A stretch of 64,000 bases of DNA, taken from positions 1,862,501 through 1,926,500 of the forward strand of contig CM034143.1 of NCBI GenBank assembly GCA_019914995.1. The letters run 5' to 3'. Below are positions 26,734-38,375 of the stretch, in pieces. The notes beneath the pieces are model-generated. The model worked only from the letters and a program-made list of their open reading frames with translations, did no database searches and had not been told where the DNA came from. Position numbers and translations under genes: made by a program. How positions within the stretch are numbered: position 1 is the stretch's first letter; the number at the start of each line of letters is the position of its first letter. Source of the stretch: Acanthochlamys bracteata. Taxonomy: Eukaryota > Streptophyta > Magnoliopsida > Pandanales > Velloziaceae.

Positions 26734-29700
26734 ATGGCTGCATTGATTCCCGGTGTCCTTCTCAAGCTCCTTCAGCACATGAACACTGATGTCAAGGTTG
26801 CTGGTGAGCACCGTTCATCCCTCCTTCAAGTTGTTAGCATTGTTCCTGCCCTTGCAGGAGGAGAGCTGTTCTCTAACGAAGGCTACTATCTCAAAGTCTC
26901 TGATTCGTCACATGCAACGTATGTATCTCTGCCCGATGAGCATACCGATCTTATTTTGAGTGACAAGATCCAATTAGGCCAGTTCGTCCATGTTGACCGA
27001 CTTGAGGCAGCTACCCCTGTGCCCATTCTAAGGGGAGTAAGGCCAGTACCTGGCCGTCACCAATGTGTTGGCAGTCCTGAGGATATTGTTGCCACTCGCT
27101 CATTGGGCTTCTTGAATACTGAGAAATCACAGATTCTTAATGGCTCCAAGGAAGATAATAAATCGAGTTTAGGAAAAGAGAAGAGTAGATCTAACAAGTT
27201 AAATGGGACAACTAAAGCAGAGGATTTTGAGAAGAAGAGGTTATCAGTGAGTCGAACAAATTTGTTGCAGCTGAAGACAACTTCCATTGGCATAGCGGAC
27301 AAGAAAGTTACTGCAAGCTCTAGATCCAATTCCATGAATTCAAGGTCCATACCCAGTTCACCAACTAGTTGCTATTCACTTCCTGTAACTTTTGAGAAGT
27401 TCTCCAACGGAGTCAAGAAGCAAACAAATATAAGAGGGGTAGAGAAATCGGCTACCCCAAGGGTAGGTTTGTTGGAGAAAGCAGCTTCTGTTCTGAAATC
27501 ATCATCGTCTGGAAGGAAGTCATCTGCTGGAAATTCGATAGGAAGCGTGGTATCTGAATTTGATTTTGGAGGCAAAGCTCTTAGGAGGAGCTGGGAGGGG
27601 CTTACAGATATAAAAGGGAGGAATAACCATAACGCAAGGGTTTCCAAGCTTGAAACCAAGCCAGAGGCTCGAAGCACATCTGTAAGTTCGCCATTTTTTC
27701 CCCTTGAGATTTTAGTTGGTTGGATTAGTGCCATGGTACTGTTTGATGTATTGGAACATGGGCACTGTCAATGATGACCTCATTGACGAGCTGGTTTGCT
27801 TGTTTTACGTGGGTATTGGAAACGTATTTATCATCCCGTATTAGTTACAACACTGTCTTTCTTTGTTTATTCTGATCTCTTGTGTCCATGTTGCTGAATG
27901 AGATTTGAGTAGTTGTTTTGGAGCATCAACGTGCATGACACTATCTGCTCCTGGTGTTAAAGCAATGCAGTATCTTCTTTTGGCTCTCTGAAAGTTAATT
28001 CATGCTGATTGATGCAATGCAACCATAGTCAGTCCACATAATTTGTTCTAATTTGTTCTATCTTTTTGATGTTGTTGTAGGCCCCCCGTAAAAAGCCTAC
28101 TGCAAGTGAGAAACAATTAGATAAGGAGGAGAACAGGCCACAAAATCCCTTGAAGAAATCTAATTTTACTGCAACTCCAGAAATTCCGGATAAGTCAAAT
28201 AAACAGCGCTCTCCTGTTGTTAAGAAGACTGCTGATGCCACCAATTCAACGAGTGTTGGCAACTTAATCAAAGTTGCTCCAAATAGCAAGAAGTGGACAG
28301 ATGGCAGTATTTCTTGGTCGTCATTACCTTCGTCTCTTGCAAAACTTGGGAAGGTAATACCTTTAAGTTATCTTAATATAGAGTTAGATCTTGCAAAAAG
28401 TTGACATTGTAACAGATGCTTGAATTGCAGGCAATGATTCACTTTATTTTGAATTGCCAAGAGTCAATGTCACTTTCCTTTCGTATATCTTCTACTGCTA
28501 CTTTCTATTTTCACCATTTCGAGTATTGATGTAATGATTGTCTGCATTGTTCAGTAAGTCATTTGTGTTGACAATTATTTCTTCGATCTGTTATTCCAAA
28601 TTCTAGGAGGTGCTTAAGTACAGGGATGCAGCACAATTGGCAGCTATTGAGGCTATACAGGAAGCTTCCGCTGCAGAGAGCTTAGTTTGTTGCTTAAGGT
28701 AACTCTTGAGCTTTATTGTAGCAACTCCTATAGGAAGCTTTGTTTAACCTAAAACTTTGCTCAAGGAGAAATTATAGCCATGATAACTCAATTATATCAG
28801 TAAAACTAACATACACATTATTATATTGAGAATGCTGCACTAGTTGCTTCAGTTCTTGTATGAAGGTCACTTGCCTATTGTTGGACTAGCTTGCACATGC
28901 TTGAATTCAATGCACCATATTTTTGGAGTATCTTTACCAAATGCCTACATGATACCTCCTGCCCAAGGACCTCTGTGTCCCTTACGACACAGTCTTCTTC
29001 TCATTTCAGTGGAGCAATTTATATTAAAAAGCATCTTTCGGCAAAGAGCTTTTAACTAATAAAGATTATTTTTGCTAAAGAATTTATTAAGTACTTTCAC
29101 TTGTAAATCTTTTACAATTTTCTTATCTTCAAAAAAGTAGAGAAATTAACTTTTCTTATCTTTTGCAATAGCGTATGAAAATGTGTGAACCTGGTTGAAT
29201 AAGGTTTGGTTGTTATATATTTGGTGAGTCTTAGTCAATTAATGCAGGTTGGCAGCGAGCCTGCTTGAGTCATTTAGCATGTGGTTGCAAAGCTGAAAGC
29301 AACTTTGCCCATCCCCATTTCATTTTCCTTTACACAGGCATACTGCTCCACAAATTTTGTTGTTATTGTTGGCTCTATGAGATACTTCTCTGGTCTATTT
29401 GACGCCTTATCATGTCCTTTGGTGCTTAGCCTGACTTGAATACGTTAAACGTTAGGTACTCTATTTGTAAACTTTTGTTGAAGGGTGTAAGATCTTATCA
29501 ATAAGCATCCAACACTATTGAAAAAAGAATGCTTAAGTTGAGGTTTTTTTTCAACATGTGATGGGGTAAATTTTAGGTTAATTATTGGCTACATAAAGCG
29601 TGCTGGCTGGTTGTGTATTCAAGAGGAAAATCGTGTATGAGTTAACTAGCCAATCCAATATTTATTTCATGTATATATTTTTACTTCGCATTGCTAGCCT

Positions 29701-30616
29701 TGCTACATGAATCATTTACTTAAACTGACTGACTTTAATGTTGCGATGCAGCATGTATGCAGAATTAAGCTCTTCTGCCAAGGAGGACAGCCCTCAAACC
29801 TCAGTGGAACAGTTCCTTGCCCTATATGCTACCGTAAATCAGGCAGGTTTAGTTGCTGACTGTCTTCTCCAAACACAGCCATCACGAGTTGATGAATCAG
29901 GACAGCCTCCTGATGGTGAACCATCAATCTCAGAGGAAGCCCTTATGCTCTTGTCTGAGAAGCGCAAGCGTGCGACGTCATGGGTAAATGCTGCTCTTGC
30001 AACGGAGCTCTCCCCCTTTATACTGTATAGCCACAAGCCCCTTCAATCAACTGCTGTTTCAACGCCTCAGTCAATGGCAGTAGTTCTTGAAAATTCCTCA
30101 AAAGCTGGAAGCTCAAAGCCCTCCTCACAGAGTAAACCTCGGGCATCCTCTGCCACCCCTTCTGTTAATAAGACATCCACTTTGACAGCACCAAGAAGCA
30201 AGCTGCGGTGTTCAACACCTCCAACTCCTCCCTCAGAATGGACGCGTGGGGGAGGTCTGGATGAGGGGACTATATTAGCAAAGGCCTTGGAAGAGGAGGC
30301 AAGAGGTTGGTTTTTGGGGTTTGTCGAGAGGTTTTTAGATGCTGATGTGGTCTCATCTGGTTTGTCAGATAGAGAACAGGTGGCAGGCATGCTTTCACAG
30401 CTAAAGAAAGTGAATGACTGGCTGGAGGTTACTGCTAGGAGAGGAGGTGAGTCAAGAGAAGGGGAGGGAAGTAAGGGGGACCAAGAGGGAGTTCCGGTTG
30501 AAACCATTGAGCGGTTGAGAAAGAAGATTTATGAATACCTCCTTACTCATGTGGAATCAGCTGCTGTAGCACTCAGCAGCAATGGAGGTGGTCATCAAGC
30601 CAATATCAAATGGTGA
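26734..30616 (+). CDS. DUF936 family protein, CORD-like (4 coding exons)
   Basis: Coding exons: 26734-27681, 28081-28353, 28607-28698, 29752-30616; 725 residues. The N-terminus [20 protein letters not shown] is the signature start of plant-specific DUF936 proteins, and residues 1-120 form the conserved block ([56 protein letters not shown]). Residues 120-400 are Ser/Lys-rich, basic and probably disordered. A second conserved block spans the exon 2-4 junctions ([56 protein letters not shown]). From memory, Arabidopsis CORD1, a cortical-microtubule protein that disorders microtubules in xylem vessels, is a DUF936 member; microtubule binding is inferred from family only, and I cannot tell which paralogue this is. 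A leader intron precedes the start. Reading past the donor at 27682 would add an intronic tail, so the spliced form is preferred. Confidence 0.87.
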
Positions 30617-33268
30617 AGGACAAGGGCGCTAAGTGTGATACTTGGTTGGCATGTATTGCTAAGCCAACTGTGAACTATTGATTCATGCATCTGACTAACC
30701 ATTAGCTCTGACATGGCACAACCGCTTTGGAGAATATTGTTCGGATTTTAGGAACTTTGGATTTGACATGCTTGAGTGAGAAACCTCGTCTACACAGGTA
30801 TGGATCACATTATCCATACTCTTGGACGTTTGCTCTGTTATCTGCTACGTTACATTAACTGCCTAACAAAAGTTCAGTACCGAAAAGCTTCAGTTTAAAT
30901 GTTTTTTGAAGATAAAGGGGTTATTGAAATTCTCTTAATCCCTAGTACTCTTCTTTCATTTATTCTTATAATTATGGAAAATGCAATAGACAGATTGAAA
31001 ACAAACTTAAATTATAAGGTTTGAGTATTTATGGATTGCTATTCTCTCAGTAAATTGGGTGTAGATAGTTTTCTGTGGAAAGTTGCGGTAATTACTCTTC
31101 TGTTACATAAAGTGTACAGAATTATGTGACCATTGGTTTCAACTTTTCTGCTGACTTCGTGTACCTTGAAACTGTTTTATTTCACTGCAAAATAAAGTTT
31201 GTTCCACAACATAACTCGATGACAAGGAAATTTGATTGCTTGTTTAGCTGGCTTTTTTTCAACCTTGCATCATCATGATTTTACTCTTCATAACTGTCAA
31301 TTAAATTAGGATATAAGGACGTTATGAGTACAGTATATGAACGAACCGAAACAAACTAAATCAATAAGTAAAACTAACTATAGGCGATAACCTACGTAGT
31401 GCTACAAGGTTATAGATAAACCAAAATGACTAAGCAAAGAAGAAGAACACTGAGGACACTAACAGCAGCAGCCAATGCAGTCGTTCTGCTGCTGAAACTA
31501 TCGTGTCCATTCTGCGCGCTGTGAAATCTTTGGTGCAGCTTTCGGATTCGGTTCGTCCTGTGGAGGCTTGCCCTTCAGAGCAACGCTTCCGCACAGCACA
31601 CCGCTCTCATGGATCTTGTCTTCACCTTTTAGTAGAAGCCACGCTGATGTAAAAACTGTTCTCCTAGGTCAAGCTCTTCTCCAAGCTCTGCCATCGCAGG
31701 TTCCACAAACAAGTGTTGTGGGAGGAAAAAACATGAGCAGTCAGTCAATTCTGGAACTTTCCATACTCGTTGCATACCAATGTTTTATATATGTAATTAG
31801 TTTTTGATAGGTGGCTCAGGGTGAGTTTCACTGTACGTTTCTAATTTTTTAATTTTTGATTTTTGATTTTTAATAAAATTTTTATATTTTTATAATTTAT
31901 TTAAAATTTAAAAATATAAAACTATTAGTATTATTTATATTTATTTTATTTAAAATAAAAAAAATTAAAAATTTTTATTATAAAAAATATTTTTTAAAAT
32001 TACTTTCAAACACTTCTCAGTGGCATGACTATAGTTATGGGACCTACAAAATGTAGAACAAGATGGTCAACGCAAAACCATATTTCGAGATTGTTTATTT
32101 ATATTTATTTATTTTATATTTTTTAATGTTTTAGAATTTTTTATAATATCAAATTTAATTACTAAAAACTATATGTTATGCTAAAAAGTAAATTTATTTT
32201 TTAAAATATTCATCAAAAGTTTTTTATATCAAAATAACGACTCCTTAGTCTTCTTTTCAATTAGAAGAAAAATTTTTAAATTCAATGTAATTGAAATAGA
32301 AGTTCTTAACAGTTAAAATGTATTTATTTTGGGACAAATTTTGAGTTTTAAAAAGTGAAATTAAAAAAATTAAATTAAAAGTATTTAATAATAAAAATAA
32401 ATTTTTATATTAATTTTGTATTAATAGTAAGTTTTTTAAAATAAATTAAAAAATTTTTTGATAGAAAAATTTATCTAAATTTTTATTTATTTTATATTAA
32501 AAATGAGTTTAAAAAAAATAAAATTTATAGCATACAAAAACACGACCTTTCCTCAAAGAGAAGCCCTTAATAGAGTAGTTAAAAATTAAAATTTTAAATC
32601 AGGATTATAAGTTAAACTATCATATTTTAGTTGTTTTGTATCTTTTAACGTCTATAAGTCTATTCATTAAAATATTATCAAATATTTACAAATTATTGTC
32701 CATATGTTTTTGAGTTGGATACTATAGTTTGAATTTAGAATCAACATATCAAAACATATCTAATAGTTTCTTTCAAGTTGAAATTTATGATTAGAATTCA
32801 GAATTAGCAAATTAAGGACATGTCAGCTATTCTCTCAATAAATTTTCTACAATTTTTATAAAATTTATTAAAAATTTAAAAATCCTGTCAGAATATTTTA
32901 TTATTAATTATTTTTATATTTTGAAAAAATTAAATTCATTTCTAAAAAATAAAATTTTTGATTTTAATTTTTTTTTCAAAAATACTGCTAAACGTTCCCT
33001 AAGATATCATGTAGGCAAATACTCTTTTTAAATCTCAATAAAGAATTAAAAACGCTCCTTTATTTAATAAATATTTAAGAAAAAGGACCTTTAATAATAA
33101 CTCCAAATTTTTCCAGTGAAAAGTTAAATGTGAATTTTAAAACCAAGAAACTCGGTCCAAGTGCGAGTGGCATAATGGTAATATTACTCATGATCGATGT
33201 CAAATTCCAACGGCTAGTGTCCATAAGAACCAGCAAACTTTGATTTGGTTCTCGCTCTGCTCTCGGAA
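30617..33268. other. Intergenic: DUF936 3' flank, GC-richer island, AT-rich repeats
   Basis: 30617-31430 is ordinary flank and probable 3'UTR. 31434-31760 is a GC-richer island, listed separately. From 31840 to 33060 the sequence is over 80% A+T with copies of the short MITE-like repeats (31840-32000, about 32330-32530, 32820-33000). 33120-33268 is the 5' flank of the calreticulin-like exon. Confidence 0.5.
31434..31760. other. GC-richer coding-like island, unassigned
   Basis: Composition stands out from the AT-rich surroundings. On the plus strand one frame is open for about 70 codons to a TAA near 31650 (SILRAVKSLVQLSDSV, then RPVEACPSEQRF). On the minus strand a frame ends in a hydrophobic tail (TTALAAAVSVLSVLLLCLVI) with its stop near 31405, like a membrane or GPI-anchor C-terminus. 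I recognise neither. It could be a gene relic or the last exon of an unrecognised gene; no start or splice partners were found. Confidence 0.3.
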
Positions 33269-33371
33269 ATGTCACTGCTTCGCTTCAGACTAGCTCTGTT
33301 ATTCTTCGTGCTTTTGTTAACTAATTTGCATCCAACTCTCTCTGAAATCTTCTTCGAGGAACGATTTGATG
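33269..33371 (+). pseudogene. Orphan first exon of a CRT3-type calreticulin
   Basis: ATG at 33269 opens 34 codons: a signal peptide (MSLLRFRLALLFFVLLLTNL), then LSEIFFEERFD, followed by a GT donor at 33372. The sequence after the signal peptide is the start of mature plant calreticulin (SEIF-EE-F), and the phase-1 exit fits the known junction before the GW...RW block. Calreticulins are ER lectin chaperones; CRT3 in Arabidopsis serves quality control of glycoproteins such as the EFR immune receptor. No further calreticulin exon (KHTAGKW, the IKDP-like repeats, or the acidic/basic tail) is seen from here to the tRNA gene at 40314; the stretch is intron-like to about 33860 and then filled with transposon sequence. 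A truncated locus is the best reading; a very long intron is unlikely since another gene starts at 40920. Confidence 0.6.
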
Positions 33372-34286
33372 GTAACAACGAAATCCAATCTCTCTAATTC
33401 TTTTTCAGTTTTTTTGTTTTTCTGTAAATTTAAATTTAATTGATCATAGTGAAACTTGTTTTTTATGAACTTTTTTTTCAGATAATTAGTTTGGAGTTGT
33501 TCGTTTAGTGAATTTGTAGTAGCTTTTACACTCTGATGATTTTGGATTGTATAAATGGTTCCGTTATGTGATAGTTTTATACAGTTTTTTTTAAGTTCGG
33601 GATTAGTGTTTAATGGATTAGATTTTAACTGAAGCAGATACAGGGTCCTGTTATCCTTTCAGTTGGTAATGATTAAAAAGACGCCTTCTGTAGGAGTTGA
33701 TTTGTGAGAATAGTTTGAATTAGAATTCCGAGATTTAGCGGATTATTTGACTTTGGTGTTTTGAATACTGATGGGCTTCGTCTGGCACTTGCGTTATATG
33801 CTGATGAGCTTTCATTTCTATACATTGATGTCTCCGGCTTGGAGGGCTTTTGGAATTGCGTTTCTCGAACATTTCATTTTAATTTTTAATTTTATATTTT
33901 TTAATATATATTTTATAAATATTTAAAAAATTTATTTAAAAATTTAAAAAATATTAAAAATTTTTATTTAATGGGATTTTATTATTATATATTATTATTA
34001 TTTTTTTGAAGATAAAAAAATAAAATTTGTTTTAAGAAAAAATAAAAATATTTTTTATTTTTAAAAAATTATATTTTATAAGTACTTCCAGATGCATCCA
34101 AATATCATGACTTGAACTTTTAGTTGTTTTGATATACTAATAAGCGGAGGGCCGCCCCCTTCCAGCAAATCTGAGTGACATTATATAGTATTACAATAAA
34201 TGACTAATCTATCCTAACAATACTTATAATTTTAGATCATCTAACACTTAGCCTTATTATTTGGTGATCCATGGCAGTTACGAGAA
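33372..34286. other. Former intron of the calreticulin-like gene, invaded by repeat
   Basis: 33372-33870 has ordinary T-rich intron composition. 33875-34095 is a copy of the short AT-rich MITE-like family, including TTTTTAATATATATTTTATA near 33898 and TTCCAGATGCATCC near 34086. No exon was found. Confidence 0.45.
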
Positions 34287-34289
34287 TAA

Positions 34290-34584
34290 GGGCGTGTTTT
34301 CAATCGCTCGTAACTTCACTCTTCCGTCAGATCTTGAGTTTTCAGCAGTTCATATGTTTCAATTATATAAGGAACTCAAAATTCCACTTTCACATGCGAA
34401 GCTTCAGTTTCAACTTTCTTATTTGTATATTTTTCAATACAACTATATTTTTCAATTTTCAATATACTTTCAAAACCTATTGAAACACAAATACTGAACT
34501 CTACTTCCACTTCATTTTTCAAAAAACTCTACTTCCTAATTTTTACTTTCACGAAACTCAGTTACGGGTATTTGAAACACGCCC
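34290..34584. mobile_element. Tourist-like MITE (PIF/Harbinger type) with TAA target duplication
   Basis: The left end GGGCGTGTTTTCAATCGCTC and right end GGGTATTTGAAACACGCCC are inverted repeats. TAA flanks both sides (34287-34289 and 34585-34587), the usual PIF/Harbinger 3-bp duplication. At 295 bp it has no transposase. The short open frames inside are not genes. Confidence 0.8.
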
Positions 34585-35274
34585 TAAAAGTCTGAAGAAA
34601 GAAGTTAATAGTCATTGGGCCATATTCTTGAGAGTTTGACTTAATACTCTTGTACTGGTATTTAATAATTATTGGGACTTTATTGTAATTATAGTTGTAA
34701 AACTCTACTCAGCAATCGATCCGAATTTATGTTCGGGTCAACGGATTGACCCGCCGGGTCAGAACTAGTAGACAGTGAAGGCAAGCAGGCAGGGAGACAA
34801 GTAGGCTTGTAGGCAGGCACTCATATTTCTACCGTAAACTAAACAACATAGAAGTGTTACTAAAATTCTGATAGTCGAATATTGTTAAGAGCATATGTAA
34901 GATTAAAAGTAAAATAATTTTCTTCCTATCGCTGCTCAAGGAGCTAGCAGAGATTTTACAAAAGAGTGAGTAAATCAATTGTTTATTTCATAAGGAGATC
35001 AAAACAGATTCTCTTACAAAAACATACATACTTCTCTTTCAGTTGCCCTTGAATTATGCCCTATTCAAGTCGAAAAAAACCAGCAACCACTACTGAATTA
35101 TTCCTAAACTAGTCACGATCATCTATCTTAAAACAGAGAAACTAATAAAGAAGCTACAAAATGTCAAAAACTCATCAGCCTAGTTATCCAAAAGCTGCAG
35201 TAGTAAATTACTCAACCAATTCACATGCTCGATCAAGTGAAAAGAGGCTTAAAGGTGGAAAAAATTGACTACTT

Positions 35275-35420
35275 GTATCTTTGTTTGCCTTAGTTGGATT
35301 TAACTTCTGCCTGGTACTTAGTCTTTGCAGTATTGAGCAGTACAACACGGTGGTGCTCACCAGCGCTCCTACAGCTCCTGTTGTCGCCTCCGATAACGAT
35401 TCCCAATCCAATCCCGACAT
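35275..35420 (-). pseudogene. Captured first exon of a peroxisomal adenine nucleotide carrier (PNC-like), frameshifted
   Basis: From ATG 35418-35420 on the minus strand the frame reads LDWESLSEATTGAVGALVST and then TVLY, matching the N-terminus of plant PNC1/PNC2 (first helix of a mitochondrial-carrier-family protein importing ATP into peroxisomes). Right after TVLY the expected PLDTCKTKYQAEVKSN continues in another frame (LNTAKTKYQAEVKSN), so a small deletion broke the frame, and a stop codon follows in that second frame. Upstream, 35421 to about 35560 looks like a 5' leader (TTG-rich) copied with it. Only exon 1 is present. It lies wholly within the hAT-like element, so it is read as a transduplicated, dead fragment. 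Confidence 0.7.
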
Positions 35421-35763
35421 CTCAACTCAATTCTCGAAGTTAAACCCCCTAACAATAACAATAACAAAAGTTAAATCCACCACCTAACCCTCTTAGAACA
35501 AGAATCTAAATTTCTAGACAACTTTTATGCTTTGAAGAATTTTGAGTTTGTGAAATTGTTGAGAATTGCTGGACAGACTCCGTCGAAGAATTGGAAGGAT
35601 TCGAACCAATCCCATTAGATGGCCGGCGAACAGAATGAGCACAGCAACTGGTACGGCGAGCAGAACCGAGTAGCGAAGCTCGATTGGACGTAGAGACTGG
35701 AGCTCAAGTAAAATTAGGGCTCAGACTTGGGAGCTGTGAGCTGTGATTAAACTTGAGCACCAA

Positions 35764-35960
35764 CAGCGTGACGTCGGAGGACTGGAGTCGGCGTTGCAGC
35801 GGTGATCAAGCTCGGACGAAACGAGGATGGAGCCACGGCCGAAGAAAGAAAGGAAATAGGAACCAGTGTGATGTCAGAGGAGTGGAGCTGGCGTTGCAGC
35901 GGCGATCAAGCTCCGATGAAATGGCGATCGAGAGCTCGGACGAACGGGATCGAGCAGCAG
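35764..35960. repeat. Two-copy tandem duplication, about 100-bp unit, inside the hAT-like element
   Basis: AGCGTGACGTCGGAGGACTG near 35764 recurs as AGTGTGATGTCAGAGGAGTG near 35864. GGCGTTGCAGCGG followed by TGATCAAGCTC (or CGATCAAGCTC) is shared by both. The copies differ at roughly one base in eight. Confidence 0.75.
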
Positions 35961-36197
35961 CGAAAGGAAAATGGGAAAGAGTCCAGATGTTTAACCTAAC
36001 GAGCTAACATGTTAATATATTTTTTTTAAAATTTCGGATGACCCGTTCAGCCGGGCAACGATTTAACTGTGAACCATCTAGATTGACCCGGGTCAGTCCG
36101 GGTCGACTGCATTAACGAGTTTATTACTAATCCGGACAGATTTACGCGCCGAGTCGGCGATTTTCGGATCGACCCGGTCCGAGTTTTACAACTAAGG

Positions 36198-38050
36198 TTG
36201 TAACTCATCTATGAAGTTTACCGGGGAAACTAAGGCATTCAAACATTTGTTTGAATGATGGTGAAGCATATTTTCACCTTAACCATATTTTATTTTTGTT
36301 TCATTAAGAAGAGAAAAAGAAAAATGGTGGATACTCATGTTTTATTTCACGATTTTTAATGGTGAAATACGTACCCACCGATTTGGTGTGCACGTATGGA
36401 AAAAAAAAAAAAGCAAATTTATTTTATCTTTTATTTTTTATTTTATTTTATAATTATTTAATATTTATTTTAATTAATAGATGCTAATTATAATTTATAA
36501 TTTTTATATTTATTTAATTTTAATTAATTTTAGTTGGTAGAAAAATAATGAAACTATATGATCAAAATTTTTAATTTAATTTTATTAAATTATATCAAAT
36601 ATTAATAAAAATTAAATTAATATAAAAACTTAATCTAAAAATTATATTAATAAAGTTAATTCAAATATATTAATTAAATTAGTTTAAAGTTATATTAATA
36701 TAAAGTTATATTAATATAAATAAAAAAGATATTTAAGTTTTTTATAAAAAATTTACTTTCGTTACTCATTCATTTATCTATCTAGTCAAGTATAGTTAAT
36801 TTGTTACCCTTATTTACATCCAAATATTATAAAATTAAATTCCTATCCGTCTTTTTATTATTTTTTATCTATATTGTTACTCTTAATTTCTTAATGATGT
36901 ATGTAAATATACCGTAAGTTAGCTGGGTTCAGTGAGAATAGCATTTGGGAAAGCGTTTCCCAAACGCTGCTATTCAATATTTCATTTTATACTTTTTAAT
37001 ATATATTTTATAATTATAAAAATTTATTTAAAAATTTAGAAAATATAGAAAAATTTTACGTAGTAAGATCTTTTTATTATATATTTTAGTTATTTTTTTG
37101 AGGTAAAAAAAGTAGAGCTATTTTTCAAAAAGAACAAAAGTATTATGTATTTTAAAAAATCTCCATATCATAAGCACTCCATTTCATAAGCTCCATTTCT
37201 TAAGTGTACATGTAGATCATAATTTGATGAACTCTTTAGTCAAGATTGTTGTGTGTATATTATTCTGATTCTAGTAAAAATATCATACTCAAGCTGAATT
37301 TGAATCACGACTAAATCTCCTCTTAAATCTATAAAATGATTATTTTCACTCGGATCAGGATCAGCAGCAATCTAGTCGGCTGTTCTTATAAGACTCTTCT
37401 GTTCTGCTCTCTGTCATGCTGTCCAATACTTGATCGATTTTCGTACTATGCTCGATATAAAATTATTATAAAACAGCTGGCTGGAGTATGACTATTTAGT
37501 ATGAAAATTTTGTAATTTCAATTCCGCACAACTTAAGTTAAACCATTAATCCATCTAATTCATAAATTATAGTTTTTAATATTTATTATCATCAAAATTA
37601 ATTTTGGAATTCTAACATAAACGCTTCTTTTTAAAATTTTTTTATTAAATATATTTTTTAATATATATTTTATATGTATTTAGAAAATTTATTTAAAAAT
37701 TTAGATAGTGTAAAAAAATTTTACATAATAAAATCTTTTTATTGCATATTTTTATTTTTTTTTAAAGTAAAAAAGATAGAGTTTTTTTTTAAAAAAAATA
37801 AAAATATTCTCTATTTCAGAAAAATTTTATTTCATAAACAATTCCAAACGCATACTAAATGTTCGTAAATACTTTTGAAATAAAGTTTTTTAAAGTAATT
37901 TTTTTTAAAAATATGATTTATTTTTTTTATCAAAAATATAAAAATTAATAATAAAAAAATCTTATTACGTAAATTTTTTATATTTTCTAAAATTTTGAAT
38001 AAAATATAAAATTGTTTTAAGAAAAAGCAATGCCAAACAGCTCTTTAAGC
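36198..38050. other. Repeat-filled intergenic stretch
   Basis: Contains the inverted AT-rich element (36380-36905) and three copies of the short MITE-like family at about 36975-37200, 37640-37855 and, in opposite orientation, 37875-38045. 37210-37600 shows no recognisable feature. Confidence 0.5.
36380..36905 (-). mobile_element. AT-rich non-autonomous element, inverted relative to 10695-11330
   Basis: The reverse complement aligns with 10695-11330 over most of its length. The clearest shared blocks are TTACTTTCGTTACTCATTCA near 36757 with TTTATCTATCTA after it, TTACCCTTA, ATATTATAAAATTAAATTCC and TCCGTC. It is non-coding; boundaries are approximate. Confidence 0.65.
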
Positions 38051-38052
38051 GT

Positions 38053-38375
38053 TGCAGAGATGCTTATTCGCTGGATGAGCAGGCCAACAAAAAATAAGGT
38101 TAAGAATGAAATCATTTGAGAAAGAGTTTAGACTGGCACCAACTGAAAGTAAAATGAGAGTGACCCGCTTAAAATGGTTTTGCTGTATAAAACGAAGACC
38201 CTCAGATGCAAATGGACATACATCTTGCTAAAAAAAAGGGGGAGTTTTAAAAAGACTTGGTTGGATACTATACAATGTGACTTACTGAATGAAGATATTG
38301 TTTAAATAAAGTAAATATGATGACATAATAGGATCCATATAGCCTACCTCACCTAGTGGGATGAGGTCTAGGTGT
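38053..38375 (+). mobile_element. LINE reverse-transcriptase 3'-end relic
   Basis: The frame opens RMLIRWMSRPTKNKVKNEII, the conserved LINE RT tail (RML-RWM-G-T--DK-RNE-I). It then decays, with traces of the RLRWF and KKTWLDTIQCDL segments. The end has GGATCCATATAGCCTACCTC followed by ACCTAGTGGGATGAGG, the standard 3' tail of these plant LINEs. Several stops; dead. Confidence 0.75.

Larger units (their letters stand above)
34691..36197. mobile_element. hAT-like non-autonomous element carrying a captured gene fragment
   Basis: The ends are inverted: left TAGTTGTAAAACTC, right GAGTTTTACAACTA. Imperfect 8-bp flanks TTGTAATT (34683-34690) and TTGTAACT (36198-36205) fit a hAT target duplication. 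Subterminal zones carry GGGTCAACGGATTGACCCG and GACCCGGTCCGAG motifs like those of the element at 21905-22665. The interior 35200-35990 is much richer in G+C than its surroundings and contains a minus-strand copy of part of a cellular gene plus a roughly 100-bp duplication. No transposase is present. Confidence 0.7.

Noticed and set aside
27682-27774. Read-through tail of the first DUF936 exon
   Set aside because: A good GT donor sits at 27682 and the downstream exon at 28081 continues the protein in phase.
34261-34497. Two overlapping plus-strand open frames
   Set aside because: They lie almost wholly inside the Tourist-like MITE at 34290-34584.
35753-36007. Two overlapping plus-strand frames rich in Arg and Glu
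   Set aside because: They span the duplicated GC-rich core of the hAT-like element and show no family match.
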